64,000 nt of DNA from DASVDE01 sp036381235 (lineage in GTDB: Bacteria > Actinomycetota > Thermoleophilia > Solirubrobacterales > 70-9): NCBI GenBank assembly GCA_036381235.1, contig DASVDE010000012.1:28330-92329 (forward strand), read 5' to 3'. Both the position numbers and the translations under genes were made by a program. Below are positions 42,508-51,114 of the stretch, piece after piece. The number at the start of each line of letters is the position of its first letter. Positions within the stretch are counted from its first letter, which is position 1. The notes below the pieces were generated by a model. It was not told the DNA's origin, ran no database searches, and saw only the letters and a program-made list of their open reading frames with translations.

Positions 42508-43163
42508 TCAGCCAGCAACCTGCCGTCGCGGAGCTCATAGATCCGGTTCAGGCGCTCCCGCTCAGCGAGCAGGTGCGAGACGATCAGGATCCCCATCCCG
42601 CTCTCACGGCGGCGCTCGCTCATCTCCCAGAAGCGGACGTAGGTCTCCCAGTCAAAGCCGGCGTAGGGCTCGTCCAGAAGCAGCAGCTCAGGCTCATGCA
42701 TCAGTGCGAGCGCCAAGTTCAGCTTCTGGCGCGTTCCTCCAGAGAGCTCCTCGACCCGATAATCGCGGTAGCGGGCAAACTGCAGCTCCTCGAGCAGGCC
42801 GTCTTCGGCCGACTCGCTTTCGGTCTCATCCAGTCCGTAGGCCTCGGCGAAGAGCTCGAAGTGCTCAGCGACCGTCAGCTTGTCCCAGACCATCGGTATC
42901 TGCGGGCAGTAGCCGAGGCGCTCGGGCCTGGTGACCTCCCCTGCGTCGCGCTTGAGTAGGCCGACGACGATCTGCATCAGCGTACTCTTGCCAGAGCCGT
43001 TCTCACCCACAAGCCCGACGAGCTCACCAGCCCGAACCTCCAGGTCCGCTCCCTTGAGGACCTCGATTGAGCGCCGGCGCGGGGGCAAACCCCGGTGGAA
43101 GCTCTTCCTGAGCCCCCTGACGCGCAGCACAAGCGCTCGTTCCTGGCCTACAGTTGTTGTCAC
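42504..43163 (-). CDS. ABC transporter ATP-binding protein
   Basis: 219 residues. Walker A GLVGENGSGKSTLMQIVVGL, signature LSGGTRQKLNLALALMHEP, Walker B LLLLDEPYAGFDW and the switch histidine in ILIVSHLLAERERL are all present. First gene of the exporter operon, divergent from the SHOCT-domain protein. The pilus genes on either side read in the same direction, so the exporter block interrupts the pilus region. Confidence 0.93.
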   Translation of the reverse strand: MTTTVGQERALVLRVRGLRKSFHRGLPPRRRSIEVLKGADLEVRAGELVGLVGENGSGKSTLMQIVVGLLKRDAGEVTRPERLGYCPQIPMVWDKLTVAEHFELFAEAYGLDETESESAEDGLLEELQFARYRDYRVEELSGGTRQKLNLALALMHEPELLLLDEPYAGFDWETYVRFWEMSERRRESGMGILIVSHLLAERERLNRIYELRDGRLLAE

Positions 43164-43212
43164 GGTGCTCGCCGCTAGCCTCTCACTTCAACTCTCAGCC
43201 GACATCTGGGGG

Positions 43213-43449
43213 ATGCACGACAACGATGTCGGAGCCGGCTGGATGATCGTGATGATGATCGGCATGGCTCTCTTCTGGGGGCTGATCATCCTCGGCGTCG
43301 TCTGGATCATTCGCTCGGCGCCATGGGCCTCGCCCCATTCCGGCCACGGCGCTCCCCTTGAAATCCTCGATCGGCGCTTCGCCGCCGGTGAGATCGATGC
43401 CGAGGAGTATCGCGAGCGACGCTCGGCGCTCCAGGGCAAAGACGACTGA
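43213..43449 (+). CDS. Small SHOCT-domain membrane protein
   Basis: 78 residues from ATG 43213 (GGGGG just upstream; a GTG at 43165 is possible). One membrane helix (WMIVMMIGMALFWGLIILGVV) then a cytoplasmic SHOCT motif: LEILDRRFAAGEIDAEEYRE. SHOCT domains are short oligomerisation helices common at the ends of membrane proteins. Divergent from the ABC ATPase with about 50 bp between, so they may be co-regulated. Function unknown. Confidence 0.8.
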   Translation: MHDNDVGAGWMIVMMIGMALFWGLIILGVVWIIRSAPWASPHSGHGAPLEILDRRFAAGEIDAEEYRERRSALQGKDD

Positions 43450-43515
43450 CTACTCGACCGACGGCGTCGAACAGCCAGGCTGGGCGAGTTCGGCAACCAG
43501 CCGCGCGATAGGTGA

Positions 43516-43540
43516 GTCCGGCGGGCCGCCCCGTCGGGAC
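43516..43540. terminator. Hairpin between convergent SHOCT and pilC genes
   Basis: GTCCGGCGGG pairs with CCCCGTCGGGAC around CCG, with one bulge and one mismatch. It lies between two convergent stop codons (43449 and 43548) and could serve both strands. No U-run. Confidence 0.4.
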
Positions 43541-43547
43541 TGGAGAC

Positions 43548-44792
43548 TCAGCGGATCTTGTCGTAGAGGGTGAAGATCGGCAGGTACATCGAGATCACGA
43601 TGAAGCCGACGATGCCGCCGACGAAGACGATCATCACGGGCTCGATCAGAGCGGTCAGGGCTTTGACCTTGGCGTCGACCTCGGCCTCGTAGAAGTCGGC
43701 GATTTTGGAGAGCATGTGCTCGAGCTGACCGGTCTCCTCGCCGACCGCGATCATGTGCCCGACCATCGGCGGGAAGATCGGGTTCTGCTCGATCGGGCCG
43801 GCGAGTGAGCCGCCGCGCTTGACCGAGGCATAGACATCCTCCATCGCCTGCTCGACGACGATGTTCCCCGCCGTCTCCCCGGTCAGTTTGATCGATTGCA
43901 GCATCGGCACGCCCGAGGACACCGAGCCCGAGAAGGTGCGCGACCAGCGGGCCAGCGAAACCTTCTGGATCACATCGCCGATTTTGAACGGCAACCGCAG
44001 CTTGAACTTGTCCCACAGCTCATGGCCCTTATCGGTCTTCTTCCAGCGGAAGAAGACGAAGAAGGAGATGACGATGCCGGGCAGCAACAGGTACCAGTAG
44101 CCGGTGATCGCGTCGGAGGCGATGACGCACATCTGGGTCGGGACCGGCAGCGCGGCGCTCTCCCCCGGATTATCGGCTGCGATCTCTTCGAAGATGCCGA
44201 CGAAGACGGGGATGATGAACGCGACCACGGCGACCAGCACGACCGCAGCCACACCGAACACCAGGGCGGGATACATCAGCGCCGATTTGACCTGGCGGTG
44301 CAGCGCGTCGGCCTTCTCCACCTGAAAGGCGATCCGGTCCAGCGCCTCCTCCAACCGCCCCGATTGCTCGCCTGAGCGCACCATCGCCCGGAACAGCCGA
44401 TCGAAGACCTTGGGATGGCGCTCCATCGCCTGCTCCAGGGAGGAGCCCGCCTCCACATCCGCCCGCACCCCAGCGACCGCCTCGCGGATCTTCTCGTCCT
44501 GGGTCTGCTCCTCGAGGGTGTGGAGGGTGCGCAGCATCGGCATCCCCGAAGCCACCAGAGTTGCGAACTGGCGCGAGAAGACGGCCAGCTCGCGCATGTT
44601 GACGCCCTGCCAGCGTTTGAAGATGTCCTCGATCTTGAACGGCTCGCTCTTCTCGGTGACGTCGAGGACGATCAAGCCGCGCTGGCGCAGCTGTTCGGAG
44701 ACCTGGGCCTTGGACTCCGCCTCCACCTCCCCGGCCGTGGCAGCCCCGGCCACGTCCATGGCCTTAAAGGCAAAGGTGCTGGCGCCCGCCAT
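43548..44792 (-). CDS. pilC: PilC/GspF-type inner-membrane platform protein
   Basis: 414 residues, full length. Two T2SF domains: the first with FSRQFATLVASGMPMLRTLH near residue 75, the second with LARWSRTFSGSVSSGVPMLQ near residue 275; three membrane helices (about 170-195, 220-240, 375-400). It forms the rotating platform engaged by PilB and PilT. It starts 3 bp after pilT, so the two are coupled. Confidence 0.95.
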   Translation of the reverse strand: MAGASTFAFKAMDVAGAATAGEVEAESKAQVSEQLRQRGLIVLDVTEKSEPFKIEDIFKRWQGVNMRELAVFSRQFATLVASGMPMLRTLHTLEEQTQDEKIREAVAGVRADVEAGSSLEQAMERHPKVFDRLFRAMVRSGEQSGRLEEALDRIAFQVEKADALHRQVKSALMYPALVFGVAAVVLVAVVAFIIPVFVGIFEEIAADNPGESAALPVPTQMCVIASDAITGYWYLLLPGIVISFFVFFRWKKTDKGHELWDKFKLRLPFKIGDVIQKVSLARWSRTFSGSVSSGVPMLQSIKLTGETAGNIVVEQAMEDVYASVKRGGSLAGPIEQNPIFPPMVGHMIAVGEETGQLEHMLSKIADFYEAEVDAKVKALTALIEPVMIVFVGGIVGFIVISMYLPIFTLYDKIR

Positions 44793-44795
44793 CGC

Positions 44796-45938
44796 CTATG
44801 CCCCCTGTGTGTAGGCGGGCGCCGGCTGAGAGGCGACATCCCCGGCGATGCCGCCGCCCGGCATCTGTGGGGGAACGCCCCCCAGCAGCCGCTTCAGCTC
44901 CTCGGGCACGGAAGCCCTCTGCTCGGCGAGGGAGCGGGTGATCTTGCCGCCTCTCACCAGGCGCGCCAGGTCGGCGTCCATCGTCTGCATCCCCACCGCG
45001 CCGGAGGTCTGAACCGCGGCATAGATCTGATGGGTCTTGCCCTCGCGGATCAGGTTGCGAATAGCCGGAGTGGGAATCAAAACCTCACAGGCGACGACGC
45101 GGCCCATGCCGTCGGCGGTGGGTAGCAGCTGCTGGGTGACGATCCCCTGCAGGGCGATCGAGAGCTGGGTGCGAACCTGGCCTTGCTGCTCTGGGGGGAA
45201 GACGTCGATGATCCGGTCGACTGTCTGCGCGGTGGACTGAGTGTGCAGGGTGGCGAAGACGAGGTGGCCGGTCTCCGCCGCGGTGAGGGCGGTGGAGATC
45301 GTCTCCAGGTCGCGCATCTCGCCGACGAGGATCACGTCGGGGTCCTCGCGCAGCGCAGCCCGCAGGCCGAGCGCGAAGTCCTCCGCGTCGGAGCCGACCT
45401 CGCGCTGGTTGACGATCGAGCGTTTGTGTCGGTGGAGGAACTCGATCGGGTCCTCGATCGTGAGGATGTGATCCTGATGCTCGGCGTTGATCACGTCGAG
45501 CATCGCCGCCAGCGTCGTTGACTTGCCGGAGCCCGTAGGCCCGGTGACGAGCACAAAGCCGCGTGGTTTGGCGGTCAGCTCACGCAGCACCTGCGGGACC
45601 CCAAGCGTGTCGAGGCCGGGGATCTCCTGTGGGACCAGGCGGAAGGCAGCGCTCACCGAGCCACGCTGGAAGAAGCAGTTGACGCGGAAGCGAGCGACGC
45701 CTGGGATCGCATAGGCGAAGTCGAGCTGTTTGTGATTCTCGAAGCGTTTGCGCTGGTCGTCGTTGAGGATGCTGTAGACGACCTCGCGCGTCTCCTGGCC
45801 GGTGAGCGTGGGAAAACCCTCCATCGGAGTGATCTTGCCCTTGTCGCGAATCGCCGGCGGGGCGCCCGCGGTGAGGTGGACGTCGGAGGCCTTGGCCTCG
45901 ACCATGCGGTGCAGAACCTCTGCGAAGTCAAAGTCCAT
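44796..45938 (-). CDS. pilT: PilT twitching-motility retraction ATPase
   Basis: 380 residues. Walker A VTGPTGSGKSTTLAAM near residue 135, the Asp box and Walker B DPDVILVGEMRDLETI, the His box TGHLVFATLHTQ, and the retraction-specific AIRNLIREGKTHQI near residue 295. N-terminal MVEAKASDVHLTAGAPPAIR is classic PilT. It powers pilus depolymerisation. A second PilT is at 50-51 kb. The alanine/proline C-terminal tail (VASQPAPAYTQGA) is unusual but short. Confidence 0.95.
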   Translation of the reverse strand: MDFDFAEVLHRMVEAKASDVHLTAGAPPAIRDKGKITPMEGFPTLTGQETREVVYSILNDDQRKRFENHKQLDFAYAIPGVARFRVNCFFQRGSVSAAFRLVPQEIPGLDTLGVPQVLRELTAKPRGFVLVTGPTGSGKSTTLAAMLDVINAEHQDHILTIEDPIEFLHRHKRSIVNQREVGSDAEDFALGLRAALREDPDVILVGEMRDLETISTALTAAETGHLVFATLHTQSTAQTVDRIIDVFPPEQQGQVRTQLSIALQGIVTQQLLPTADGMGRVVACEVLIPTPAIRNLIREGKTHQIYAAVQTSGAVGMQTMDADLARLVRGGKITRSLAEQRASVPEELKRLLGGVPPQMPGGGIAGDVASQPAPAYTQGA

Positions 45939-45998
45939 AAGCGCTAGATCGTCTCCCTGACGCTTTTCCTCGATACCCGAAACCGACGAGTGCGGCGC

Positions 45999-47798
45999 TC
46001 AGGCGGTAACACGGAGCACCTCCTCGAGGCTCGTGAGGCCGGCCCTCACCTTGCCGAGCCCGTCCTCACGCAGGGTCAACATGCCCTCCTCGCGAGCCAC
46101 GGCGGCGATCTCGGCCTCCGAGCTCTGTGCGACCGCCATCTCCTTGATCCGGTCGCTCATCGTCATCACGGAGAAGATGCCGACCCTCCCCTTGTAGCCG
46201 CTGTGGTTGCACCGCCCGCAGCCGGCCGGCTCATAGCCCTCCAACTCGACCCTCGACCCCAGGCCTGCGTCGGCCAGTGCCTGGGGAGGGATGATCGCGC
46301 GCCGCTTGCATTGTGGGCACAGCTTCCGCGCCAGCCGCTGGGCGACGACGCAGTCGACAGACGAGGCGATCAGGAAGGACTCGATTCCCATCTTCGCCAG
46401 GCGCGTGACCGCGCCGGGGGCATCGTTCGTATGCAGCGTGGTCAGCATCATGTGACCGGTGAGTGCCGCCTCGATGGCGATCCGTGCCGTCTCTGAGTCG
46501 CGGATCTCGCCGACCATCACGATGTCTGGATCGGCGCGCAGGATCGAGCGCAACCCCGTGGCAAAGTCGAGCCCCGCCTTGCGGTTTACGTTGATCTGGT
46601 TGACGCCGCCCAACCGGTACTCGACCGGGTCCTCGATCGTGATGATGTTCTTCTCGACCTGGTTCAGATCCCCGAGGGCCGCGTAGAGAGTCGTCGACTT
46701 TCCCGAGCCCGTCGGCCCGGTGACGAGCACCGCACCGTAGGCCTGGTGGAAGGCGGCCTCGAAGCGCTCGCGAGCCGAGCCGTCCATTCCCAGGTCGTCA
46801 AGCGATCGCTGAGCGTTCTCCTTGTCGAGGATGCGGATCGTCGCCCCCTCGCCGCGCTGGGTCGGCAGCGTCGTCACACGCAGGTCGACTCGGCGGTCTT
46901 CGACCGTGACGCTCACCCGGCCGTCCTGCGGAACCCGTTTCTCGGCGATGTTGAGGTCGCTCATGATCTTCACCCGCGAGACGACCGCACTGACCATCCG
47001 CTTCGGCACGTGCGCGGCTTCGCGCAGCACACCGTCGATTCGGAAGCGAACGCGCATCTCACCCTCGCCGGGCTCGAAATGGATGTCGGAGGCCCCCTCC
47101 CCTACCGCCTGGCCGAGGATGCTGTAGACGACCTTGATGACGGGAGCGTCTTCGGCGCTGGCCTGCATCTCGGCCACCTCTGCCAGCTCACCGCCCTCTT
47201 CGTACTCATCCCCCTCGATGGCGGTCTCGCTGACCGAGCTCTGCAGCGTGTTGAGGCGACCGACGAGCGCATCGATGTCCTCCGCGGTGGCGACCGCGAC
47301 GCGACAGTCGAGCCCGGTAGCGATCTGGATGTCGTCGACGGCGAGGACGTTGGTCGGATCGGCTATCGCCACCAGCAACGTCTGCTTGTCGACGAATCCG
47401 ACCGGCAGCGCGTTGTAGCGGCGAGCGGTGTTGACCGAGATCAGATTTGCCGCCGCCATGTCGACGTGATAGGCGGAGAGGTCGACGTGGTCGAGCCCGT
47501 AACGCTCGGCGATCGCCCTGGAGAGCTGGTCGCCGGAGATCGCGCCCTGTTGAAGCAGAAGCTCCTCCGGCGGCCTTCCCGCATTCCGCGCTTCTTCGAT
47601 CGCCTGACGAGCGCGGTCGTCCCCGACGAAGCCGAGATCGACGAGCATGTCGGTGACGAAGCCGGTGGAGCGGCCGCGGGTCTGGGGAGGCGTCAGCCCC
47701 GGGGTGCCGGAGGCTGCCGGCGCGTCGAAGGCAGGCGCCGTCGAGTCGCCGGATCCCGGAACCGGTCGCAGGTGGGTGGGGTAGTTCCTTCCCTCCAT
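45999..47798 (-). CDS. pilB: PilB/GspE-type pilus extension ATPase with MshEN-like N-terminal domain
   Basis: 599 residues from ATG 47798; the frame runs on to 48197 antiparallel to nothing conserved and overlaps the upstream gene, so it was trimmed. N-terminal domain (residues 45-180) shows two helical half-motifs, TDMLVDLGFVGDDRARQAIE and PPEELLLQQGAISGDQLSRA, the arrangement of MshEN domains, some of which bind cyclic-di-GMP. The ATPase has VTGPTGSGKSTTLYAALGDL, DPDIVMVGEIRDSETA and the four-cysteine zinc site with CPQC and CGRC. It drives pilus assembly. Confidence 0.94.
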   Translation of the reverse strand: MEGRNYPTHLRPVPGSGDSTAPAFDAPAASGTPGLTPPQTRGRSTGFVTDMLVDLGFVGDDRARQAIEEARNAGRPPEELLLQQGAISGDQLSRAIAERYGLDHVDLSAYHVDMAAANLISVNTARRYNALPVGFVDKQTLLVAIADPTNVLAVDDIQIATGLDCRVAVATAEDIDALVGRLNTLQSSVSETAIEGDEYEEGGELAEVAEMQASAEDAPVIKVVYSILGQAVGEGASDIHFEPGEGEMRVRFRIDGVLREAAHVPKRMVSAVVSRVKIMSDLNIAEKRVPQDGRVSVTVEDRRVDLRVTTLPTQRGEGATIRILDKENAQRSLDDLGMDGSARERFEAAFHQAYGAVLVTGPTGSGKSTTLYAALGDLNQVEKNIITIEDPVEYRLGGVNQINVNRKAGLDFATGLRSILRADPDIVMVGEIRDSETARIAIEAALTGHMMLTTLHTNDAPGAVTRLAKMGIESFLIASSVDCVVAQRLARKLCPQCKRRAIIPPQALADAGLGSRVELEGYEPAGCGRCNHSGYKGRVGIFSVMTMSDRIKEMAVAQSSEAEIAAVAREEGMLTLREDGLGKVRAGLTSLEEVLRVTA

Positions 47799-47802
47799 CG
47801 CT

Positions 47803-48411
47803 CTAAGGGTGATAGGGGACCGTGCGGCCCTTGTAGCCGGCGTCGACGATCGCCTGCACGACGCTCTCCGGGCTTTGGAAGCCATACTGGACCGAGGCGG
47901 TGGGAATGCCCTCATCGAGGCGCTTCGGCCGCAGGACGACCAGGGCGGGGACCCGGTTAACGTCGACCCCCTGTGCGATCGCCGAGTAACGGGCGATACG
48001 CCCGGCGGGAACGACGAAGATGGCGACGCCGGAAAGAGAGCTGAGCCGTTCGACCGTGGCCTTGACCAAGCGATCGTCGATCCCCCCGTCGCGGACGAAC
48101 AGCAGCACGACCGTGCTACCGGCGGACCATGCCGCAACGACAGAATGAGGAAGCGGGCGAGGCGCGGGCGGAACCGCGCCGGTCGAGGTGGGAACAACCG
48201 GGGTGGAGGTGCCGGTCGGAGTCGTGAGGGTCGCCGTCACCGAGGCTGTGCCGGCCGGCGTCTCGACGGTGGTCGAGGTGGCGGTCGTGGTCGAGCCCGC
48301 ATCGCTTCCGCCACCCCCCATCGTGGAGATCGCAAAGAAGCCGGCGAAGACCAGCAGAACGCCGATCAGGATCACCTGGGCCAGAGGATTGCTGTTTAGC
48401 TTGTCCCTCAT
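47803..48411 (-). CDS. Membrane-anchored thioredoxin-fold-like protein upstream of pilB
   Basis: 202 residues: one N-terminal membrane helix (VILIGVLLVFAGFFAISTMG), a Thr/Pro-rich extracytoplasmic linker (residues 40-85), then a compact domain with STVVLLFVRDGGIDDRLVKA and VNRVPALVVLRPKRL, resembling a thioredoxin-like fold with the cis-proline (RVPALVV) but no CxxC. It therefore cannot catalyse disulphide exchange in the normal way. Four bases separate it from pilB. Possibly an assembly or chaperone accessory of the pilus; that role is inferred from position. Confidence 0.65.
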   Translation of the reverse strand: MRDKLNSNPLAQVILIGVLLVFAGFFAISTMGGGGSDAGSTTTATSTTVETPAGTASVTATLTTPTGTSTPVVPTSTGAVPPAPRPLPHSVVAAWSAGSTVVLLFVRDGGIDDRLVKATVERLSSLSGVAIFVVPAGRIARYSAIAQGVDVNRVPALVVLRPKRLDEGIPTASVQYGFQSPESVVQAIVDAGYKGRTVPYHP

Positions 48412-48420
48412 ACGTTCGCT

Positions 48421-48443
48421 TATCTAGCTCGACAATCCGAGCT
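48421..48443 (-). promoter_or_regulatory. Candidate promoter of the pilB unit with 6-6-6 palindrome
   Basis: On the minus strand TAGATA (48426-48421) lies 10 bp before the ATG of the thioredoxin-like gene. Immediately upstream is AGCTCG-N6-CGAGCT (48426-48443). No clear -35 box. Confidence 0.35.
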
Positions 48444-48490
48444 CAGACCTTGAGGGGCGGGCGAGGACCCGCGCTGCTGCAAGCCGCGCT

Positions 48491-49879
48491 TCAGCAGTTC
48501 GCGTCCGGCGGCGACGCGGTGGCGCCGGTGCACTCGACATAGGATTGGCGCTGGTAGAGGGTGGCACCGCCGATCTGGGGTTTCGCCTCCGGAGCGGCTC
48601 CGATGACGATCGCATTGTTGTCGAGGTGGATCGTTTTGCCGGCGATTGCCCCGGTGAAGGTGGCGTTGTTTCTCAACTCGATATCCGTGTCGGGCCCATA
48701 GAGGATGAACTCAGCATCGCCTGCGTTGTTCGACCAGGACGCCCAGGTTTGGATGCTCGTCGATCCGAGCAGGTAAAAGCCAGGCAGGTTGAATTTCCCT
48801 GTTTCGGGCTGGTACCCGGTCGCTTTGATGTCGGAGTTGTTCTGGACGTCGATCTGCTTGGCGCCCGATTTGAGCCCGCAGTTCTCCGGCGTGTCGAAGA
48901 AGATCCGCACTTTGGCGCTCTCGGAGATGATCAGGTGGGAGTTGTTGTTGAGCGAGAGCGAGCAGATGAAGTAGTCGCCGCCGGTCAGCGTCAGGGTCGC
49001 GTTGTTGGCGGTGGTGATCGCCCGGGTGGTCGCGTTCCACGGCACCGTCGAGGTCGGGCCTTTGCCGTTGTTGGTGACGTAGGAATCGAGCTGGCAGTCG
49101 GCCGGGTTGTTTGTCGAGATGCACTTGGCCATGCGGCCGTTGGAGTTGTTGGTCGCTATGTCGGTCGGGATGAAGCTGCTGACCGGCGGTAGCGAGACAT
49201 TGCCCTCGGTGACCGAGTACCCGGTGCACTGCGTCCCGTTGTTGTCGAAGGTCGCTTTTTTGCCGACGCCATGGCGCACGTTGCCGCAGACGTTTCCGTT
49301 GTTGTAGACGTGGATGTTGCCGTTGGTGCCTACGCTGACCTGAGCGTCGGCGTTGTTGTCGATCTCGATGTCGTCGAGGCCGATCAGCCCCTCGTCCTCC
49401 AGGGCGCTGCCGACCGTGGTGGTCGTGAATGCGATATCAATGCGACGACTGACCGTGCCGTCACTGCCCGTCGTCACCACGTTCATAACGCCCCCCTCGA
49501 TGAACGGGCTGACTCGGTAGGAATACGTAGAGCCGCCGACGCTGCCGGAAACCGCCGGGCACCAGCCGTCGCCGGAAGCGGTGGTCAGAACCAGCGTCCC
49601 CCCGCTCACCCCCAGGCAGGGCGAAGAGACGGTCAAAGCGCTCGCGTAGCGGTTGAGTCGCATCAAGGCCACGTTTGCGCCCGCATCGGCTGCGGCGATC
49701 GCACTCTTGGAGTCCTGATCGCGAGACGTTCCCCTCTGGCTGTCGACCGAGGCGACAACCGCAGCGCTTGCCAGGCCGAAGCTGGCGATCAGCGCGAACA
49801 TCGCCGTAGGCAATGCCATGCCGTGCTCGGCCCTTGCAAGCAGGAGCAGGCGGCGGCGAATTCGGCGGACAGCGTTCAT
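48491..49879 (-). CDS. PilX-like pilus-associated protein with large surface domain
   Basis: 462 residues. The N-terminus MNAVRRIRRRLLLLARAEHG then MALPTAMFALIASFGLASAA resembles the PilX class, a non-canonical pilin-like helix without Glu+5. A helix with ADAGANVALMRLNRYASALT follows. The C-terminal 300 residues are Asn-rich and beta-rich (for example IEIDNNADAQVSVGTNGNIH), with polymer-like NN repeats, as in DUF7305-type adhesin domains. Likely displayed with the minor pilins. Asparagine-rich codon use gives it a locally lower GC than its neighbours. Confidence 0.75.
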   Translation of the reverse strand: MNAVRRIRRRLLLLARAEHGMALPTAMFALIASFGLASAAVVASVDSQRGTSRDQDSKSAIAAADAGANVALMRLNRYASALTVSSPCLGVSGGTLVLTTASGDGWCPAVSGSVGGSTYSYRVSPFIEGGVMNVVTTGSDGTVSRRIDIAFTTTTVGSALEDEGLIGLDDIEIDNNADAQVSVGTNGNIHVYNNGNVCGNVRHGVGKKATFDNNGTQCTGYSVTEGNVSLPPVSSFIPTDIATNNSNGRMAKCISTNNPADCQLDSYVTNNGKGPTSTVPWNATTRAITTANNATLTLTGGDYFICSLSLNNNSHLIISESAKVRIFFDTPENCGLKSGAKQIDVQNNSDIKATGYQPETGKFNLPGFYLLGSTSIQTWASWSNNAGDAEFILYGPDTDIELRNNATFTGAIAGKTIHLDNNAIVIGAAPEAKPQIGGATLYQRQSYVECTGATASPPDANC

Positions 49880-49952
49880 CAGGGGTAGATCGACGCCACG
49901 GACAAGCCCTTGAGCCGCGCAGGCCCGGCGTCCGTGAAGCTGGACGGTCGTA

Positions 49953-51068
49953 TTAATCCACCGTCTGAGTGGCGATCTGCTCGATGCCGCTCGCGCGCTG
50001 GCCGCCGGCGGCCAGCATCAGTTTGAAGTCGTGCGGGCTGGAGGCGTAGTCGAGCGCCACCTGCTCGGAGACCTTGCCCTCCATCACGTAGCCGAGCAGC
50101 GACTGGTCGAAGGTGCGCATGCCGTAGTACTCGCCCTCCCCGATCACCTCGGTGATCTTGCCGGTCTCCTCGGGGTTGAGGATCAGATCCTGCACGCGCC
50201 CGGTGACGACCAGTACCTCGGAGGCGGGCACGCGTCCCTCGCCGGTGATGTCGGGCACGAGGCGCTGGGCGATCGCGCCCCTCAGCGTCGCGGCAAGCAT
50301 CACCCGCGCCTGGTGCTGGAGGTGCGGGGGGAAGAAGTCGATGATGCGATTGATCGTCTCGGTCGCGTCGAGGGTGTGGACGGTGGAGAGGACGAGGTGG
50401 CCGGTCTCCGCTGCGGAGAGCGCCGTGCGCACGGTCTCCTCATCGCGCATCTCGCCGATCAGGATCACGTCGGGGTCCTGTCGCAGGACGCGGCGCATCG
50501 CGCGGGCGAAGCTCTCCGTGTCAGAGCCGACCTCGCGCTGGTTGATGATCGAGCGTTTGTCGCGGTGCAGATACTCGATCGGGTCCTCGAGCGTGATGAT
50601 GTGATGCGACCGAGTGCGGTTTATGTGGTCGATCATCGCCGCCAGCGTCGTACTCTTGCCCGAGCCGGTGGTGCCGGTGACGAGGATGATCCCGCGCTGC
50701 TCCTCGGCCAGCCTGGTGACGACGTCCGGCAAGCCCAACTCCTCCACCGAGCGGATGTCGAAGGGAATCGCACGGCAAACGATCGAGATCGCCCCGCGCT
50801 GTTTGAAAACGTTGACGCGGAAACGCGACAGACCGGAGATCGCGTAGGAGAAGTCGGCCTCCCCCGCCTCCTCGAACTCGGTCAGCGAGCGCACCTCGGC
50901 GATGTCGTGGAACGCCTTCTCGGTGTCCTCTTCGGTCAGCGGCTCGTAGCCGTCGAGGTAGACCAGCTCACCGTGCTGGCGGATGATCGGTTTCGAGTTG
51001 ACCTTGACGTGAAGGTCGGAGCCCTCGCGCTCGATCAGCGTGCGCAATGCATTGTCGATCTCAAACAT
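49953..51068 (-). CDS. Second PilT/PilU-like retraction ATPase
   Basis: 371 residues. Walker A VTGTTGSGKSTTLAAMIDHI (a Thr replaces the usual Pro), DPDVILIGEMRDEETV, TGHLVLSTVHTLD, and a diverged tail motif VQDLILNPEETGKI in place of AIRNLIRE. This last change is typical of PilU-like or non-canonical retraction ATPases. N-terminal EREGSDLHVKVNSKPIIRQH fits the family. It may assist or modulate the PilT at 44.8 kb. Separate from the pilB unit by about 70 bp. Confidence 0.92.
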   Translation of the reverse strand: MFEIDNALRTLIEREGSDLHVKVNSKPIIRQHGELVYLDGYEPLTEEDTEKAFHDIAEVRSLTEFEEAGEADFSYAISGLSRFRVNVFKQRGAISIVCRAIPFDIRSVEELGLPDVVTRLAEEQRGIILVTGTTGSGKSTTLAAMIDHINRTRSHHIITLEDPIEYLHRDKRSIINQREVGSDTESFARAMRRVLRQDPDVILIGEMRDEETVRTALSAAETGHLVLSTVHTLDATETINRIIDFFPPHLQHQARVMLAATLRGAIAQRLVPDITGEGRVPASEVLVVTGRVQDLILNPEETGKITEVIGEGEYYGMRTFDQSLLGYVMEGKVSEQVALDYASSPHDFKLMLAAGGQRASGIEQIATQTVD

Positions 51069-51092
51069 CCCGACCTGTATCGACCGAGATGC

Positions 51093-51108
51093 GCGGCCCT
51101 TTAGCCGC
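51093..51108 (-). terminator. Short hairpin between the sigma factor gene and the second pilT
   Basis: GCGGC-CCTTTA-GCCGC (5-bp stem, 6-nt loop) lies 6 bp after the sigma factor stop. A weak terminator or pause; read-through into the pilus gene is possible. Confidence 0.35.
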
Positions 51109-51114
51109 TGTGGA

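Noticed and set aside
47799..48197. Upstream extension of the pilB frame
   Set aside because: Lies over the thioredoxin-like gene and is Arg/Pro/Ser-rich; ATG 47798 starts a plausible PilB N-terminus.
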